DNA of 64,000 nucleotides from Notospermus geniculatus (Eukaryota; Nemertea; Pilidiophora; Heteronemertea; Lineidae): contig NMRB01000049.1 of the NCBI GenBank assembly GCA_002633025.1, positions 173,207 to 237,206 on the forward strand. The letters run 5' to 3'. The position numbers were made by a program, and so were the translations under genes. This document shows positions 57,701-64,000 of the stretch, in pieces (position 1 is the first letter of the stretch; every line of letters begins with the position of its first letter). Below the pieces are notes generated by a model. It was not told the origin of the DNA and did not search any database. It saw nothing but the letters and a program-made list of their open reading frames with translations.

Positions 57701-59686
57701 AGAATATCGCCGACGCGGGCGGATTGAGGGCGTCCTTTAAGGTAAGATGAAAGGAATTTTATCGCAAATATCGAGAAAGTAAGTAACAGAGTAGTTTCGA
57801 AGCCAGCCGTATTTCGCAAGCGGCGATCAGAGAGGCCGCGGCAGATTCGTTCTCCGTCCTTCCGGTATATTATGAAACTCTACAAGACGACGACGCGTCA
57901 CGATGTGCGAAGAAAATTTGACCGAAGGTACCCTTTTCCGACCATCCCGGTTGCCTTGCCTGGTCGACTCCACATTGTGCCGCTCTCTGCAGCTATTTTA
58001 CCTCGCTCAATGTCCACGGAACACCATCAAAGTCAACAAGTCGTCAGTGACGAGGGCAGCCAAATGCCCATCAAAGACCACGGAGCTTTGCGAGCCACTC
58101 AGGCGTCGCACATCTCTCAATCCCCAGGCAGAGATAGCTGTTGATGTTGGGAGATTGTTTTGCGATGGAGTCAGGGTTTTATCAAAGCATGTCTTAGCCC
58201 CAGCTTCCAGAGGGGCTGTAGCTAGCAAGAACATCAATTACCATGTGTTTTTGTTATTGGACTTTGCTCCCCGCGGTCATTACTTCGGATCAAGTGACAT
58301 TAAGTGATGTCGTCTTGTCATGTATCAACAGATTGCCGGTTGGCCTCTCTTGACGCGAGGCTCTAGTGGGCTTAAGGCAAATTGACTTTCTTTACGACTT
58401 TCTACAGAGTGGTCAAAAGAAATATCAGGTCATTTCTTTCATGCAACTGGCGCTTAGCACGCTTCCTTTAATAGAATTTCACTCGCAGAAAACTGCATGT
58501 TGCCATAACAACCGCGATGACGTAGTAGCGCTGATTGACGAATCGGAGATGGTTACTCTATGATGTCGACATTGTTACTCTGTGACGCAATATGCGTCCG
58601 CCAAGTGATTTTTGTATATGTTTACCTACTTGGCGCTTGTTGCAAATATTCGCTCATGGGCGTCCATACGCCTCCATCTTTCAGGCATATAGGAATGTCG
58701 TCAAAGAAATCGGTGCAGGCCCCATGTTGCCAGGGTTTCCGTCCAACTTCACACGAGAGCAGCTCTATTTCCTTTCCCTTGCTCAGGTAAGTGAGCATCC
58801 ATCCATCATTTTAAGCTTCAAGAGCAACAACCGAAACTCAATTTGACGTATTCCGTTTGCACATCTTAAACTTGATTGAGTGTGTGGTCACGAGCAGGTT
58901 ATTATGCTCACTTGGAAGTGCAGAGACCAAGGTCGGGGTTCTCACCGCCTTTGCCGCCTCGTTGAAGCTCGCCAATCCGATATCTCGCGTGACGCATGCT
59001 GTTCGCTGATTCGTCAAGCGCAGAGGTGCGGAACGAAGTTGACGCCTCTGTCGTCTGATGACGATGCCGAATCGATGCTTTTCGGCAGTTAATATCGTAA
59101 TAACTAACTCGGTACTGATCGATGGACTTGCAGCATTCAACCATTTCGGGCGCTCATTTAGCCTAGTGGATGGCAGGTTTAGGAGAGCAGCAGCTTTGTT
59201 GCGTCAGACGACCAAACCATCTCGTATCACGTGACACGACATCGCCAACATAGCTTTATACCCGCCATGTTTTTTAGGCATATTGTGGTAAATGGTCCGA
59301 CCAACGGATGTTGGAGAAAGAACTCAAGGACGAGCATGCACCAAAACATTTCAGGTAAATGACCGTTCCGAGATTACTAGGCCTAGTATTCGATAGCCTA
59401 CGTTGGCTGCATCACATGCGACCTGAAGACGAGATTGCGCCTATCGTGTCATGTTCTCGCGAGAGGTATCTCTGGTGGCGAGAATTCAACGCACACTCCC
59501 TTCGCCACACCTGATGACGAAAACGCGGCGTTTACAGTTTGTCTTCAGTGTTTTGTTATGATTCTTCGTCGCCATCTTGCTTTCAGGGTGAACGGCTACG
59601 CCATGAATTCAGTCGAGTTCGCCGAGTCGTACAACTGCCGTGCCGACACGCCCATGAACCCAACCAAAAAATGTAAATTATGGTGA
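27491..59686 (+). CDS. M13 family zinc metallopeptidase (neprilysin/ECE-like), gene level
   Basis: Coding exons: 27491-27733, [missing], 33877-33935 (5' end in gap), 36051-36164, 39612-39793, 40661-40741, 41823-41978, 42278-42370, 52567-52691, 52860-52944, 54678-54809, 55200-55379, 55650-55753, 55966-56024, 56194-56245, 56425-56635, 57676-57741, 58685-58786, 59278-59354, 59587-59686. All phases from 33935 onward agree and give 639 residues to the stop. M13 enzymes are type II membrane ectopeptidases that cleave small peptides. Visible: N-terminal cytosolic region and transmembrane helix, NAAY substrate-binding segment, GHEISHGFD zinc site, ENIADAGG with the third zinc ligand, DEHAP with the transition-state His, and C-terminal CKLW. 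So it should be catalytically competent. Missing: the exon with the early Cys-Gly-x-Trp region. Neprilysin versus ECE subclass was not resolved. Confidence 0.93.
28690..28825. repeat. palindromic GTACGC / GCGTAC array
   Basis: Repeated gcgtacagcacactgtacgc and cgcatgctagcgcgtacag type words, each a small palindrome around catgctagc, at about 30-base spacing. Confidence 0.75.
29949..29957 (-). terminator. Pol III terminator of tRNA-Gln copy 1
   Basis: Nine Ts on the minus strand 17 bases after the tRNA gene. Confidence 0.7.
29974..30045 (-). tRNA. tRNA-Gln (CTG)
   Basis: Full 72-base cloverleaf on the minus strand: acceptor GGTTCCA/TGGAACC with discriminator T, A box TGTAATGGTTAG, anticodon loop CTCTGAA (CTG, reads CAG), B box GTTCAAATC. 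First of three near-identical copies. Confidence 0.97.
30447..30455 (-). terminator. Pol III terminator of tRNA-Gln copy 2
   Basis: Nine Ts on the minus strand just downstream of the gene. Confidence 0.7.
30472..30543 (-). tRNA. tRNA-Gln (CTG)
   Basis: Identical 72-base gene to the copy at 29974-30045, with similar flanks (a gaggcgag...cgttgtattgcgacg stretch and a ggttaactccatg stretch), showing tandem duplication of a unit of about 0.4-0.5 kb. Confidence 0.97.
30873..30880 (-). terminator. Pol III terminator of tRNA-Gln copy 3
   Basis: Eight Ts on the minus strand just downstream of the gene. Confidence 0.7.
30893..30964 (-). tRNA. tRNA-Gln (CTG)
   Basis: Third copy of the same tRNA-Gln gene in the tandem array, again with a following T run. 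Confidence 0.97.
33474..33532. repeat. GTC/ATC trinucleotide microsatellite at gap edge
   Basis: Runs of gtcatc and gtcgtc lead straight into the N run, the likely cause of the gap. Confidence 0.85.
33533..33876. other. assembly gap in the peptidase gene
   Basis: 344 Ns. The open frame on its right edge (33877-33935) means coding sequence is lost here. Confidence 0.99.
33877..33935 (+). CDS. M13 peptidase exon fragment next to gap
   Basis: The sequence right after the gap is open for 19 codons (ESSKAIVEDRALGINGFFI) and ends in phase 1 at a gtgagt donor, exactly the phase needed by the exon at 36051. The sequence is not distinctive, so support comes from phase, position and donor. Its 5' part is lost in the gap. 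Confidence 0.5.
34038..34043 (-). terminator. poly(A) signal of nested gene
   Basis: AATAAA on the minus strand 47 bases after the proposed stop codon. Confidence 0.5.
34090..34124 (-). CDS. nested gene exon 4: short cytoplasmic tail
   Basis: Acceptor gatttgcag ends at 34125; in the required phase the exon reads AHEVVPFQTSC then TGA at 34092-34090. Short, so some doubt remains, but the AATAAA downstream supports a terminal exon. Confidence 0.55.
34090..35595 (-). CDS. nested Cys-rich type I membrane protein (Shisa/CYYR-like layout), gene level
   Basis: Minus-strand gene inside a peptidase intron. Exons in transcript order: 35595-35538, 35059-34759, 34382-34285, 34124-34090. All introns are GT-AG and all phases agree; total 492 bases, 163 residues. 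Residues 1-24 are a signal peptide (ANVIAFLVFAQAALGA). The ectodomain of about 95 residues has 12 cysteines, including four CC pairs, in two tandem modules: C-x9-C-Y-x4-CC-x11-CC and C-x7-C-Y-x5-CC-x12-CC. Then one transmembrane helix (GVGIGVTFAVILLVILPIAC) and a short tail ending PFQTSC. Layout and the Tyr/Cys-rich ectodomain recall Shisa and CYYR1 proteins, but the cysteine spacing is not the Shisa pattern and the Pro-rich tail is absent. Function unknown. An AATAAA on this strand lies 47 bases past the stop. Confidence 0.75.
34285..34382 (-). CDS. nested gene exon 3: transmembrane helix
   Basis: Acceptor ttgttgtag, donor gtaagg. Phase fits exons 2 and 4. Encodes TEAVGVGIGVTFAVILLVIL then PIACVCLRPPGK: a Gly-rich hydrophobic helix followed by cysteines and an Arg/Lys stop-transfer. 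Confidence 0.8.
34604..34677. mobile_element. GAGTTTTCGC-family MITE, copy 1 (short)
   Basis: Starts gagttttcgcaaagcccccg and ends with its inverse; 74 bp. It lies in the third intron region of the nested gene's neighbourhood, between its exons 2 and 3. Confidence 0.8.
34759..35059 (-). CDS. nested gene exon 2: two CC-CC cysteine modules
   Basis: Acceptor ctgttacag, donor gtaagt. Encodes 99 codons with all 12 ectodomain cysteines. Key motifs: TCYYHTSCC and FYFMCCKW in module 1; QYCYGDKHYCC and KFKTCCDS in module 2. High Tyr content. Confidence 0.85.
35538..35595 (-). CDS. nested gene exon 1: start and signal peptide
   Basis: ATG at 35595-35593 followed by 19 codons (MVLSSRNYANVIAFLVFAQ) and one leftover base, then a gtaaag donor. 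The hydrophobic core and a small-residue cleavage site completed in exon 2 (AQAALGA) make a typical signal peptide. Confidence 0.75.
36051..36164 (+). CDS. M13 peptidase exon
   Basis: Acceptor ctttccacag, donor gtaaat. Encodes the segment around LEPFQRLRSFYTTCLNVSQR, matching the M13 region where a Phe/Tyr-Tyr-x-x-Cys follows the first helices of the ectodomain. Confidence 0.9.
37315..37830. repeat. 51-base minisatellite in peptidase intron
   Basis: About ten units containing ccaagcattgtacaggacac and gttcgaccaatgtttgagca. As the unit is a multiple of three, several frames stay open on both strands (a 215-codon minus frame and 128-139-codon plus frames). Treated as non-coding. Confidence 0.9.
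39149..39397. mobile_element. MITE-like foldback element
   Basis: Begins atacccccatcacactga and ends with the inverse (tcagtgtgatgggggtat); 249 bp, just upstream of the exon at 39612. Confidence 0.75.
39612..39793 (+). CDS. M13 peptidase exon
   Basis: Acceptor ttactttcag, donor gtaggt. Encodes VIEENGGMDLLGTVDIEN and later SATLVHTEVMNIPGDGDDVM, the M13 segment after the Cys of the preceding exon. The last 66 bases are repeated at 45386-45451. Confidence 0.9.
40661..40741 (+). CDS. M13 peptidase exon
   Basis: 27 codons in phase 0 (VGPPVDGFLPKIAGALRRNQ and on) with acceptor tctcttcag and donor gtaggt. It corresponds to the region after the Gly-rich strand where M13 enzymes usually have a Leu-Pro-Ser-Arg-Asp-Tyr-Tyr motif; that motif is not conserved here. 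An exact copy lies at 46311-46391 (one silent change). Confidence 0.85.
41390..41470 (-). repeat. tRNA-derived SINE-like element in peptidase intron
   Basis: Minus strand has an exact B box GGTTCGAATCC with an imperfect T stem but no matching acceptor stem. Repeated at 47041-47121 because of the 4-kb copy. Confidence 0.35.
41823..41978 (+). CDS. M13 peptidase exon
   Basis: 52 codons in phase 0, acceptor ttcaaacag, donor gtgaga. Begins GYKALDTMIRTLYSQLEEAR and ends LAMDLGTLYLDK, the helical segment of the large M13 lobe. Duplicated at 47474-47629. Confidence 0.9.
42278..42370 (+). CDS. M13 peptidase exon
   Basis: 31 codons in phase 0, acceptor ttttctttag, donor gtgagc. Contains VDLPRLTLGDLGKDVLPE, matching the M13 segment just before the Trp-x-x-x-Phe helix. 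Duplicated at 47929-48021. Confidence 0.9.
44187..44544. mobile_element. MITE-like element with terminal inverted repeats
   Basis: Begins aagcctcgcttatgtcgccc and ends with its exact inverse; interior repeats ttatgtcgcc and caactagt words. 358 bp. Confidence 0.75.
44720..44844. mobile_element. GAGTTTTCGC-family MITE, copy 2
   Basis: Same ends as 34604-34677 with a longer interior (ccacgaagagagcagcgaac). 125 bp. Confidence 0.8.
45317..49550. mobile_element. TTAA MITE, second copy, interrupted
   Basis: Left 68 bases (TTAA-aggaccactgtattg and cgacagccggcgccaccgg) end at the N at 45385; right 91 bases start after the N at 49459 and end caatactgtggtcct-TTAA. The two halves add to 159 bases against 213 in the intact copy. 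Confidence 0.75.
45386..49458 (+). repeat. 4.07-kb near-identical copy of 39728-43807 with four peptidase exon copies
   Basis: Contains a truncated exon (45386-45451) and full copies at 46311-46391, 47474-47629 and 47929-48021, translating identically to the first copy. Differences are scattered substitutions and short indels, denser in the first 300 bases. It is bordered by a single N on each side (45385 and 49459). The three full exons are all phase 0, so including them would stay in frame, but the protein would then repeat 110 residues that no M13 enzyme repeats. Most likely an allelic contig misplaced in a gap. Confidence 0.9.
50032..50149. mobile_element. GAGTTTTCGC-family MITE, copy 3
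   Basis: Same ends as the copies at 34604 and 44720 and the same interior ccacgaagagagca word as copy 2. 118 bp. Confidence 0.8.
50215..50370. repeat. inverted copy of the tRNA-Gln spacer sequence at 30136-30265
   Basis: Words such as caatagcgggctattgtttg, gaccatgacc and ctgattcctgtcacacct match the reverse complement of 30136-30265, between tRNA-Gln copies 1 and 2. Confidence 0.7.
50770..51953. repeat. 592-bp direct tandem duplication
   Basis: 50770-51361 and 51362-51953 are nearly identical (both start aagaggcaatgctgacggct and end gatacgcactgta). It lies in a peptidase intron and has no coding signal. Confidence 0.95.
52567..52691 (+). CDS. M13 peptidase exon
   Basis: Acceptor atttccag, donor gtacgt, phase 0 in and phase 2 out. 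Encodes IDWLHLFTEMFGRP then MPVFVVGMEYLKDLGSIIKN, the M13 Trp-x-x-x-Phe and Val-Val-x-x-x-x-Tyr-Leu segments. Confidence 0.95.
52860..52944 (+). CDS. M13 peptidase exon
   Basis: Acceptor cctttccag, donor gtaagt. Encodes SVINDFLWLSFTYNNGDGLS, in the place of the M13 helix with a Tyr/Phe-x-x-Trp core. Phase 2 in, phase 0 out. Confidence 0.85.
53116..53121 (-). terminator. Pol III terminator of tRNA-Lys
   Basis: Six Ts on the minus strand seven bases after the tRNA. Confidence 0.75.
53128..53200 (-). tRNA. tRNA-Lys (CTT)
   Basis: 73-base cloverleaf on the minus strand: acceptor GCCCGGC/GTCGGGC with discriminator G, A box TAGCTCAGTCGG, anticodon loop with CTT (ACTCTTAAT), B box GGTTCGAGCCC. Lies in the peptidase intron between 52944 and 54678. 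Confidence 0.97.
54452..54600. mobile_element. MITE-like foldback element
   Basis: Begins gggaggtttcgaaatcaaac and ends with the exact inverse; arms of about 50 bases with few mismatches. 149 bp, 77 bases upstream of the exon at 54678. Confidence 0.85.
54678..54809 (+). CDS. M13 peptidase exon
   Basis: 44 codons in phase 0, acceptor gttcttcag, donor gtaggt. Contains VPFDCLTKTFGLFTELMEAL and YIRKYM. The Cys lies where M13 enzymes have the Trp-x-x-Cys, but the Trp is replaced. Confidence 0.9.
55136..55181. repeat. (TACATG)n microsatellite beside a splice acceptor
   Basis: About eight copies of tacatg end 18 bases before the acceptor of the exon at 55200, within the usual pyrimidine-tract and branch-point zone. 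Confidence 0.95.
55200..55379 (+). CDS. M13 peptidase exon
   Basis: 60 codons in phase 0, donor gtaagt. Contains RRLEWLDERTRQLSIEKAQS and MIVYPD, the conserved Trp-Met/Leu-Asp-x-x-Thr and Gly/Val-Tyr-Pro-Asp segments. The acceptor follows a hexanucleotide microsatellite by about 15 bases. Confidence 0.95.
55650..55753 (+). CDS. M13 peptidase exon
   Basis: Acceptor cctctttcag; donor gtcaga is weak. Encodes EIDDTNYFSTLISAKQNSKR and on, the M13 Tyr-Phe-x-x-x-Ile segment. Phase 0 in, phase 2 out. Confidence 0.85.
55966..56024 (+). CDS. M13 peptidase exon, NA-x-Y substrate-binding segment
   Basis: Acceptor gatttccag, donor gtaagt. Encodes FMKPIFVFNAAYVALYNEF. The Asn-Ala pair matches the substrate-binding Asn-Ala of neprilysin, but the usual Trp before it (Asp-x-Trp) is missing and the loop is shorter. 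Confidence 0.9.
56194..56245 (+). CDS. M13 peptidase exon
   Basis: Short exon between acceptor tctcattcag and donor gtaagt. Encodes ILAAILDTPLYEPAMPP, matching the M13 Pro-Ala-Ala-Ile-Leu-Gln-x-Pro-Phe-Phe segment that lines the active site. Confidence 0.9.
56425..56635 (+). CDS. M13 peptidase exon with HExxH zinc site
   Basis: Acceptor cttatttccag, donor gtacga. Contains NYGSIGTIIGHEISHGFD (the HEISH at 56462-56476), then GREYDKYG, RRWWHNKAIKVF and the conserved Cys in RAKCFTKQYG. His, His and the catalytic Glu are all present. Confidence 0.97.
56732..56738 (-). terminator. Pol III terminator of tRNA-Thr
   Basis: Seven Ts on the minus strand ten bases after the tRNA. Confidence 0.75.
56748..56820 (-). 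tRNA. tRNA-Thr (TGT)
   Basis: 73-base cloverleaf on the minus strand: acceptor GCCTCCA/TGGGGGC with one G-T pair and discriminator T, A box TAGCTCAGCGG, anticodon loop CTTGTAA (TGT), B box GTTCGATTC. Lies in the intron right after the HExxH exon. Confidence 0.95.
57676..57741 (+). CDS. M13 peptidase exon with ENxAD zinc ligand
   Basis: 22 codons in phase 0, acceptor tgtctttcag, donor gtaaga. Encodes INGSLTLAENIADAGGLRAS. The Glu of ENIAD is the third zinc ligand. Confidence 0.97.
58685..58786 (+). CDS. M13 peptidase exon
   Basis: 34 codons in phase 0, acceptor catctttcag, donor gtaagt. Contains GPMLPGFPSNFTREQLYFLS and ends LAQ, the M13 Leu-Pro-Gly and Gln-Leu-Phe-Phe-x-x-x-Ala-Gln segment. 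Confidence 0.95.
59278..59354 (+). CDS. M13 peptidase exon with catalytic His region
   Basis: Acceptor gttttttag, donor gtaaat. Begins AYCGKWSDQ (the usual Val-Trp-Cys is Ala-Tyr-Cys here) and ends DEHAPKHF. The His of DEHAP lines up with the transition-state-stabilising His of neprilysin; the following Arg is completed in the next exon. Confidence 0.95.
59587..59686 (+). CDS. M13 peptidase last coding exon
   Basis: Acceptor tgctttcag; stop TGA at 59684-59686. Encodes VNGYAMNSVEFAESYNCRAD then TPMNPTKKCKLW. The C-terminal Cys-x-x-Trp and the preceding Met-Asn-Pro are M13 hallmarks. Confidence 0.97.
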
Positions 59687-60711
59687 TAAGGTGGCACATC
59701 ACAAGCTATGACATCAACACAAGAAGTGTTTTTCGTCAACAACTCAGCGAAAATGCATTCTTATTCAGCAAACTATCGAAGACACCATTTCATCCAAGTC
59801 GCATTGATTCCATTGGACAAAATCAACATCCAAGTCTCACAAGAGGCTGTTTTTTGTAGTGAGGACATTGTCGCCCCGCCAGGCATGTAGTCTCGCGCAG
59901 CCAGCCATCTTTTTGTACCGCAGTACTGCCATACATCCACAGATTCGAAACAGCGGCTGGGTGACCGAGACTAGGCACGAGGGAGGAGAGGCGTGCAAAA
60001 GACGGCTGGCATGGCTGGTCGCATCCTGAGGTAACCAGTGGTGGTTAGCGCTCGCTCCGCACGTCATCGGCGAAGAAGGAACCGCTGATTACCTCAAGAT
60101 CGGGGCGACGAGGGGTGTACAATGTGTGCCAACTACATGGTTGTTCTATCACAAGTTTTGCTCCCTCTTGCAATGCCATCTACACAACGTCAAGTGAACG
60201 ACGCGTCCGCGTCCAGGGTGGATGAGTCGCCCCAGAAGACAGGCCTTTCCCAAGTTCCCGGTCGAATTCATATCCCTAATACTGCCTAGCCCCACAAGGC
60301 GATGTTTTTCGATACCTTAAAAGAAGAAGAGGGTGCGATGTCAAGACTATTTTTAAAACGTGACTTTTGCACTATTCGTCATTGAGCTACAAATGTATAA
60401 TAGTCACCGTAAGTGTAAACAATAATGGGTGTATATAATCATTGATGTATATATTTTGTACATTATCGTGTTACAATGTATGCCTATGTAGGTTCATTTT
60501 TACTTCCGTCACCTGTTTTGACTGACCTTTGCCCCCACATCTATTGGTGAGAGAGTTTGCCTGGGTCGAGGTCGGGTAGTCTCCACCTTTATGACTCGTA
60601 TGGTTTCATTCCATGTCAACGCACTCGATGTATCTCGCACAAAAAATAATGATTTTCGTGTCGTCATTGTGATGTCATGTCAGTTGTATAGTGAGATTTT
60701 GGTGGAATAAA
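59687..60711 (+). other. M13 peptidase 3' UTR with poly(A) signal
   Basis: No coding signal follows the stop. The first good AATAAA downstream is at 60706-60711, giving a 3' UTR of about 1 kb if used. A second AATAAA lies near 60880. The transcript end is inferred. Confidence 0.5.
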
Positions 60712-61498
60712 ATCGTAAAAAACTCAGAACTTCTCGTTTAAAATGCATCCCTTCGCGGGTCGGCGCTGTCGTGCGGCGTCGCCGTTACTCACGCTTCGAG
60801 GAGACGAGGTAGAAGGCAAAAACTCGGGTCAAGACCGTCGAGAGGAATCTAGGCTATAGAGATGTGACGAAGAAGAGAATAAAGGTGAGCTTTATTTTCT
60901 CTTAACTTCACATTATCAGCGACCTTTCCTTCTAGGCTATTAACAGGGGTTTTAATAGCGCTCGCTCACTTCTAATTTTCCCTACCGGTGTACAGTGTAG
61001 CCATTTAGTTAGATCAGTCGACTGGAGATGGCGCGACGATCGATCGTGCCTCGCCCCTCACCAACTGAATTCGTCAGTTTGATTCTAGCCTTGAGCGCTC
61101 TCCATCTGGTGTGTGTGATTGAGTAATTCGGTAATCGACTTCCCACGGACATCATTATGGATAATAGTTTGAGGTCTTTTTTACAAAGGCAGATGGTCCT
61201 CCATTGAGGTCAAACTGGGTATCAAAGATATCAAGGTCTTGAGAAGATAATAAACAAGAAGTCAATCTCCAGAATTCACGAATTTTCGACCCCAACCNGG
61301 TTCTAACCACAATCCTGTAGCACCTACATCTAATTTGGCCAGTGAGTGATAATAGTATTAAATCGTATGATAATTCAACAGTAGAATGTTACAGGTAACC
61401 AGTTAAATAGGATTATATGTGTCTTAGACATCAACAAATGAAGATAATACAATACCAGGTAAACTAACAAGGGAACTTACGTACACGTAATATACAGC

Positions 61499-61632
61499 GA
61501 CACCTCTCTATTAAGGACACCTCAGAACTGACAAATTGTGCCTCTTCTTGATTGAGAGGCGTCCAGATGACTGAGACCTGATGGAAACTGCTGAGAACTG
61601 AACTTTGGTGTCCTTAATAGAGAGGTGTCCTC
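61499..61632. repeat. dispersed foldback repeat, copy 2
   Basis: Starts cgacacctctctattaagga and ends with its inverse (tccttaatagagaggtgtcc); related to 1384-1525. Confidence 0.75.
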
Positions 61633-62994
61633 TCTGCAGAGGTGTCCACAAAGTTGGTATCGCTGGCATCACCTCTGCAATGGCATCTTAAACAATTTCA
61701 CATTCTGATTTTCTTTGGTATCTTTGTCACTGTTAACATTCTTCAAACATAGCAGACAAAAGATTGAAAACTATGGGGGATATTTCAAACCACACATACA
61801 AAAACATAACATACAGAACTAAACAAAAAAATAATCAAATTTTTTTTCAAACTACCGGTAACAAAATAAACTGTAACAGGCGATATGGCACATGTAGAAA
61901 ATATGCAAATGCGTCTAAAACTAGTAAAATGAAGATTAATATAATGGTACTGTTGTGTGAATACATGAAAATTACAAGCACATGCACAAAATTGCCACCT
62001 TAATGGGTAGGAGGTCCTACCTTTGAACATTATGAATGTATCATGGGGTTCAAGAAGTAACACTGCTCAACTGATGACGCCGGGCATTTGATTACTAGTG
62101 TATTCAAACAATTCCAAATCATAACTGAACTATTTTGGGGCCTTTTATAGAAAATTAGTGGGTGACATCTGGTACAAACATTAACGAGAGCAAAAACAGT
62201 GAAAAAGAGTCTGATTTCACAAAGTCCATATTTAGCTGAGATGAGAGACACCCAAGAAAATCACACTTTGTACAATCTGCCCTGTTCGTGCTCATGGCAA
62301 TAAAACCAACACAAATGTGATAAATGGATACCCATTAACCATGTTAACCATGGACAGATTTTCAGTTGAAATACACTAGACACACGAACATTGAAAATGG
62401 CTGAAAAAGTCTATATTACAAAGGGTTAATCCATGGCACATTATGAGGTAGCACTAGGGAGTTATGTTATTTTACCAAAATTTTAGAAAAACAGCCACAT
62501 TGGATAGAAATGTATTGGTGAAGAGGACAGCCAATGACAACAAGTGATACATGGCATGCATGGCATTACATCAAAATAAGCAGGCAAGGCAACTGAAAAG
62601 TGTGAAATTGATACCTTCATAAAATGGAAACATGCAATGCAAAATTTTCTTTCAACAAAGTTCAGAAAAAAATGTGAATTTTCTCGCGCTTTCTCTGCCT
62701 TTATGATCCCATCAAGTTGGCACTTAACCTCCCCTTGTGGTAGAACTTCACACTTAGAAAATTCAATCAGGTGAGACAAAAAAGCCTTCTTGATGTGGGA
62801 AAAAAGACAAATTTAAAGGGGTTCTATCTACAAATAAAGTGGCATTCGTTAGTTTGCCATCCCTGCACTAGATGGAGCCACTAAGATCATGAAAGGGTGA
62901 CCTGCTGATTGTGTAGCCTTCTCCAGTTCCTCTTCGTGAATCAATCTTGTGCAAATTACAACGTAATAGGTGTTGTTTTGTGATGGTTGAAACC

Positions 62995-63217
62995 AGGGGG
63001 CGTAGCTAGCTTTTATTGCCTACGGGGGCAAAATTACTTGAGTCTGGAGGGCGGAGCTGGAGGGGGGTCTACATCCTCTCAGATGCATTTTCCCCACATC
63101 TGACACCATAGTAACATTGCTTGAAGAGGGGAACTGGCATTTTAGAGGAAAAATTTGTTTTGTCCCTTTTTGCTCTGGCAGCATTTGCCCCTCCCCCGCC
63201 CCCTAGCTACGCCCCTA
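62995..63217. mobile_element. dispersed element with GTAGCTAGC termini, copy 2
   Basis: Starts agggggcgtagctagctttt and ends ctagctacgcccct; same interior words as 21179-21390. Confidence 0.75.
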
Positions 63218-64000
63218 GAAACCCTCTCTTAGACCGGCTAATTAGTGCTGTCAATCAGTGAGAAAGGCTATGTCCTGATTTTTGGAGTGAAATTGACAAG
63301 CATCCCAAACTACACCCAGAAAATGCCATATTCTTACTCTATGACTTGGAAATAGCAAACACTTTGTTTCCGAAAAAAGATTCGCAAAGAAACCTGGCGC
63401 TACTTTCACTGATTGCTGGTCAGAATGAGGCTTGATACGTTGCGTATCGGCAGATGAAGTCATCGCTTGTATTGGATCAATGAGTATGCTTATGCTGTAT
63501 CCATGGAGCCAGAGCTAAAAGGTGAGCAAGAACTCCACACTCAACGGATGAGGTAATGGTCGGAAGAATTAACCCTCTGCGAGTCAGATTATGGCTAGTC
63601 ATGACTGGTGAAGAAAAACAGAATGGGCCAGGAGCCATGCAAACAAAACAGAGAACAACAATCATGATAGTATTGACTGCAAATGGTCCACTCCTCTGCT
63701 CCTACATGGCATCAATGGGCTTTTTGCCAGAAATCCTTGAAAAATGTGCAACTGTTGACTGACTGAAATTGACATGCTCTCTGATGGATACGTTCTCATC
63801 AACTAAGACAAAAATGAAAGGCATTTCATTCACAAACAAGTCAGTAATACGTATCTGATGTTGGTGTTGGCTTTTTGCTTGTAGTCCTTCATTTACATGC
63901 AAAAGCATTGTTAGTCCTGACAAGCTTGTCATATGTGCATTGTTGTCATGTGTGCAGGCTGTTTCAATTTATCAGAATGATGTACATTAAATACATCCCC

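Larger units (their letters stand above)
60712..64000. other. downstream region without a supported gene
   Basis: Mostly A+T-rich sequence with short open frames of no recognisable family. Holds a foldback repeat (61499-61632) and the second GTAGCTAGC element (62995-63217). Confidence 0.5.

Noticed and set aside
62483-62779. 98-codon minus-strand frame
   Set aside because: Part of it (EVKCQLDGIIKAEKARENSH) looks coding, but no domain, splice sites or neighbours support it.

Overview
The window is a piece of a draft animal nuclear genome. It has split genes with GT-AG introns, eukaryotic tRNA genes with internal A and B boxes and Pol III T-run terminators, AATAAA poly(A) signals, many short foldback (MITE-like) elements, minisatellites, two N-run gaps (18749-18748+374 and 33533-33876) and isolated single Ns. 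The gene content (KANK, an M13 metallopeptidase, a small Cys-rich type I membrane protein), the frequent aggcctac word and the many foldback MITEs suggest an invertebrate deuterostome, probably an ambulacrarian (hemichordate or echinoderm) or possibly a lancelet. That placement is inference.

Layout. 1-6032: upstream sequence with MITE-like elements, including a 136-bp near-perfect zero-loop palindrome. 6033-16397 (+), with candidate further exons to 18619: a KANK-family gene. It has two very large low-complexity exons followed by six small exons that carry the conserved C-terminal region and five ankyrin repeats. 18749-19122: gap. 19123-27490: a satellite containing TCAAGGTCA words, MITEs and minisatellites, with no supported gene. 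27491-59686 (+), poly(A) signal 60706: a neprilysin/ECE-like M13 zinc metallopeptidase in about 20 exons, with a cytosolic N-terminus and transmembrane anchor in exon 1, HExxH at 56462-56476, ENxAD at about 57700 and the Cys-x-x-Trp C-terminus. The exon(s) for the early ectodomain (the region with the Cys-Gly-x-Trp motif) were not found and may lie in the 344-bp gap. 60712-64000: no supported gene.

Inside the peptidase introns, all on the minus strand, are three tRNA-Gln(CTG) genes in tandem, one tRNA-Lys(CTT), one tRNA-Thr(TGT), and a complete four-exon nested gene (35595 to 34090). The nested gene encodes a predicted 163-residue protein with a signal peptide, a 12-cysteine ectodomain built from two copies of a CC-CC module, one transmembrane helix and a short tail. 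It resembles the Shisa/CYYR class only in layout and is the best candidate here for an undescribed family.

A 4.07-kb near-identical copy of four consecutive peptidase exons (39728-43807 copied at 45386-49458) sits between two single Ns, exactly inside a TTAA-type MITE that is itself inside another foldback element. This reads as a haplotype contig placed by the assembler rather than a real exon duplication.
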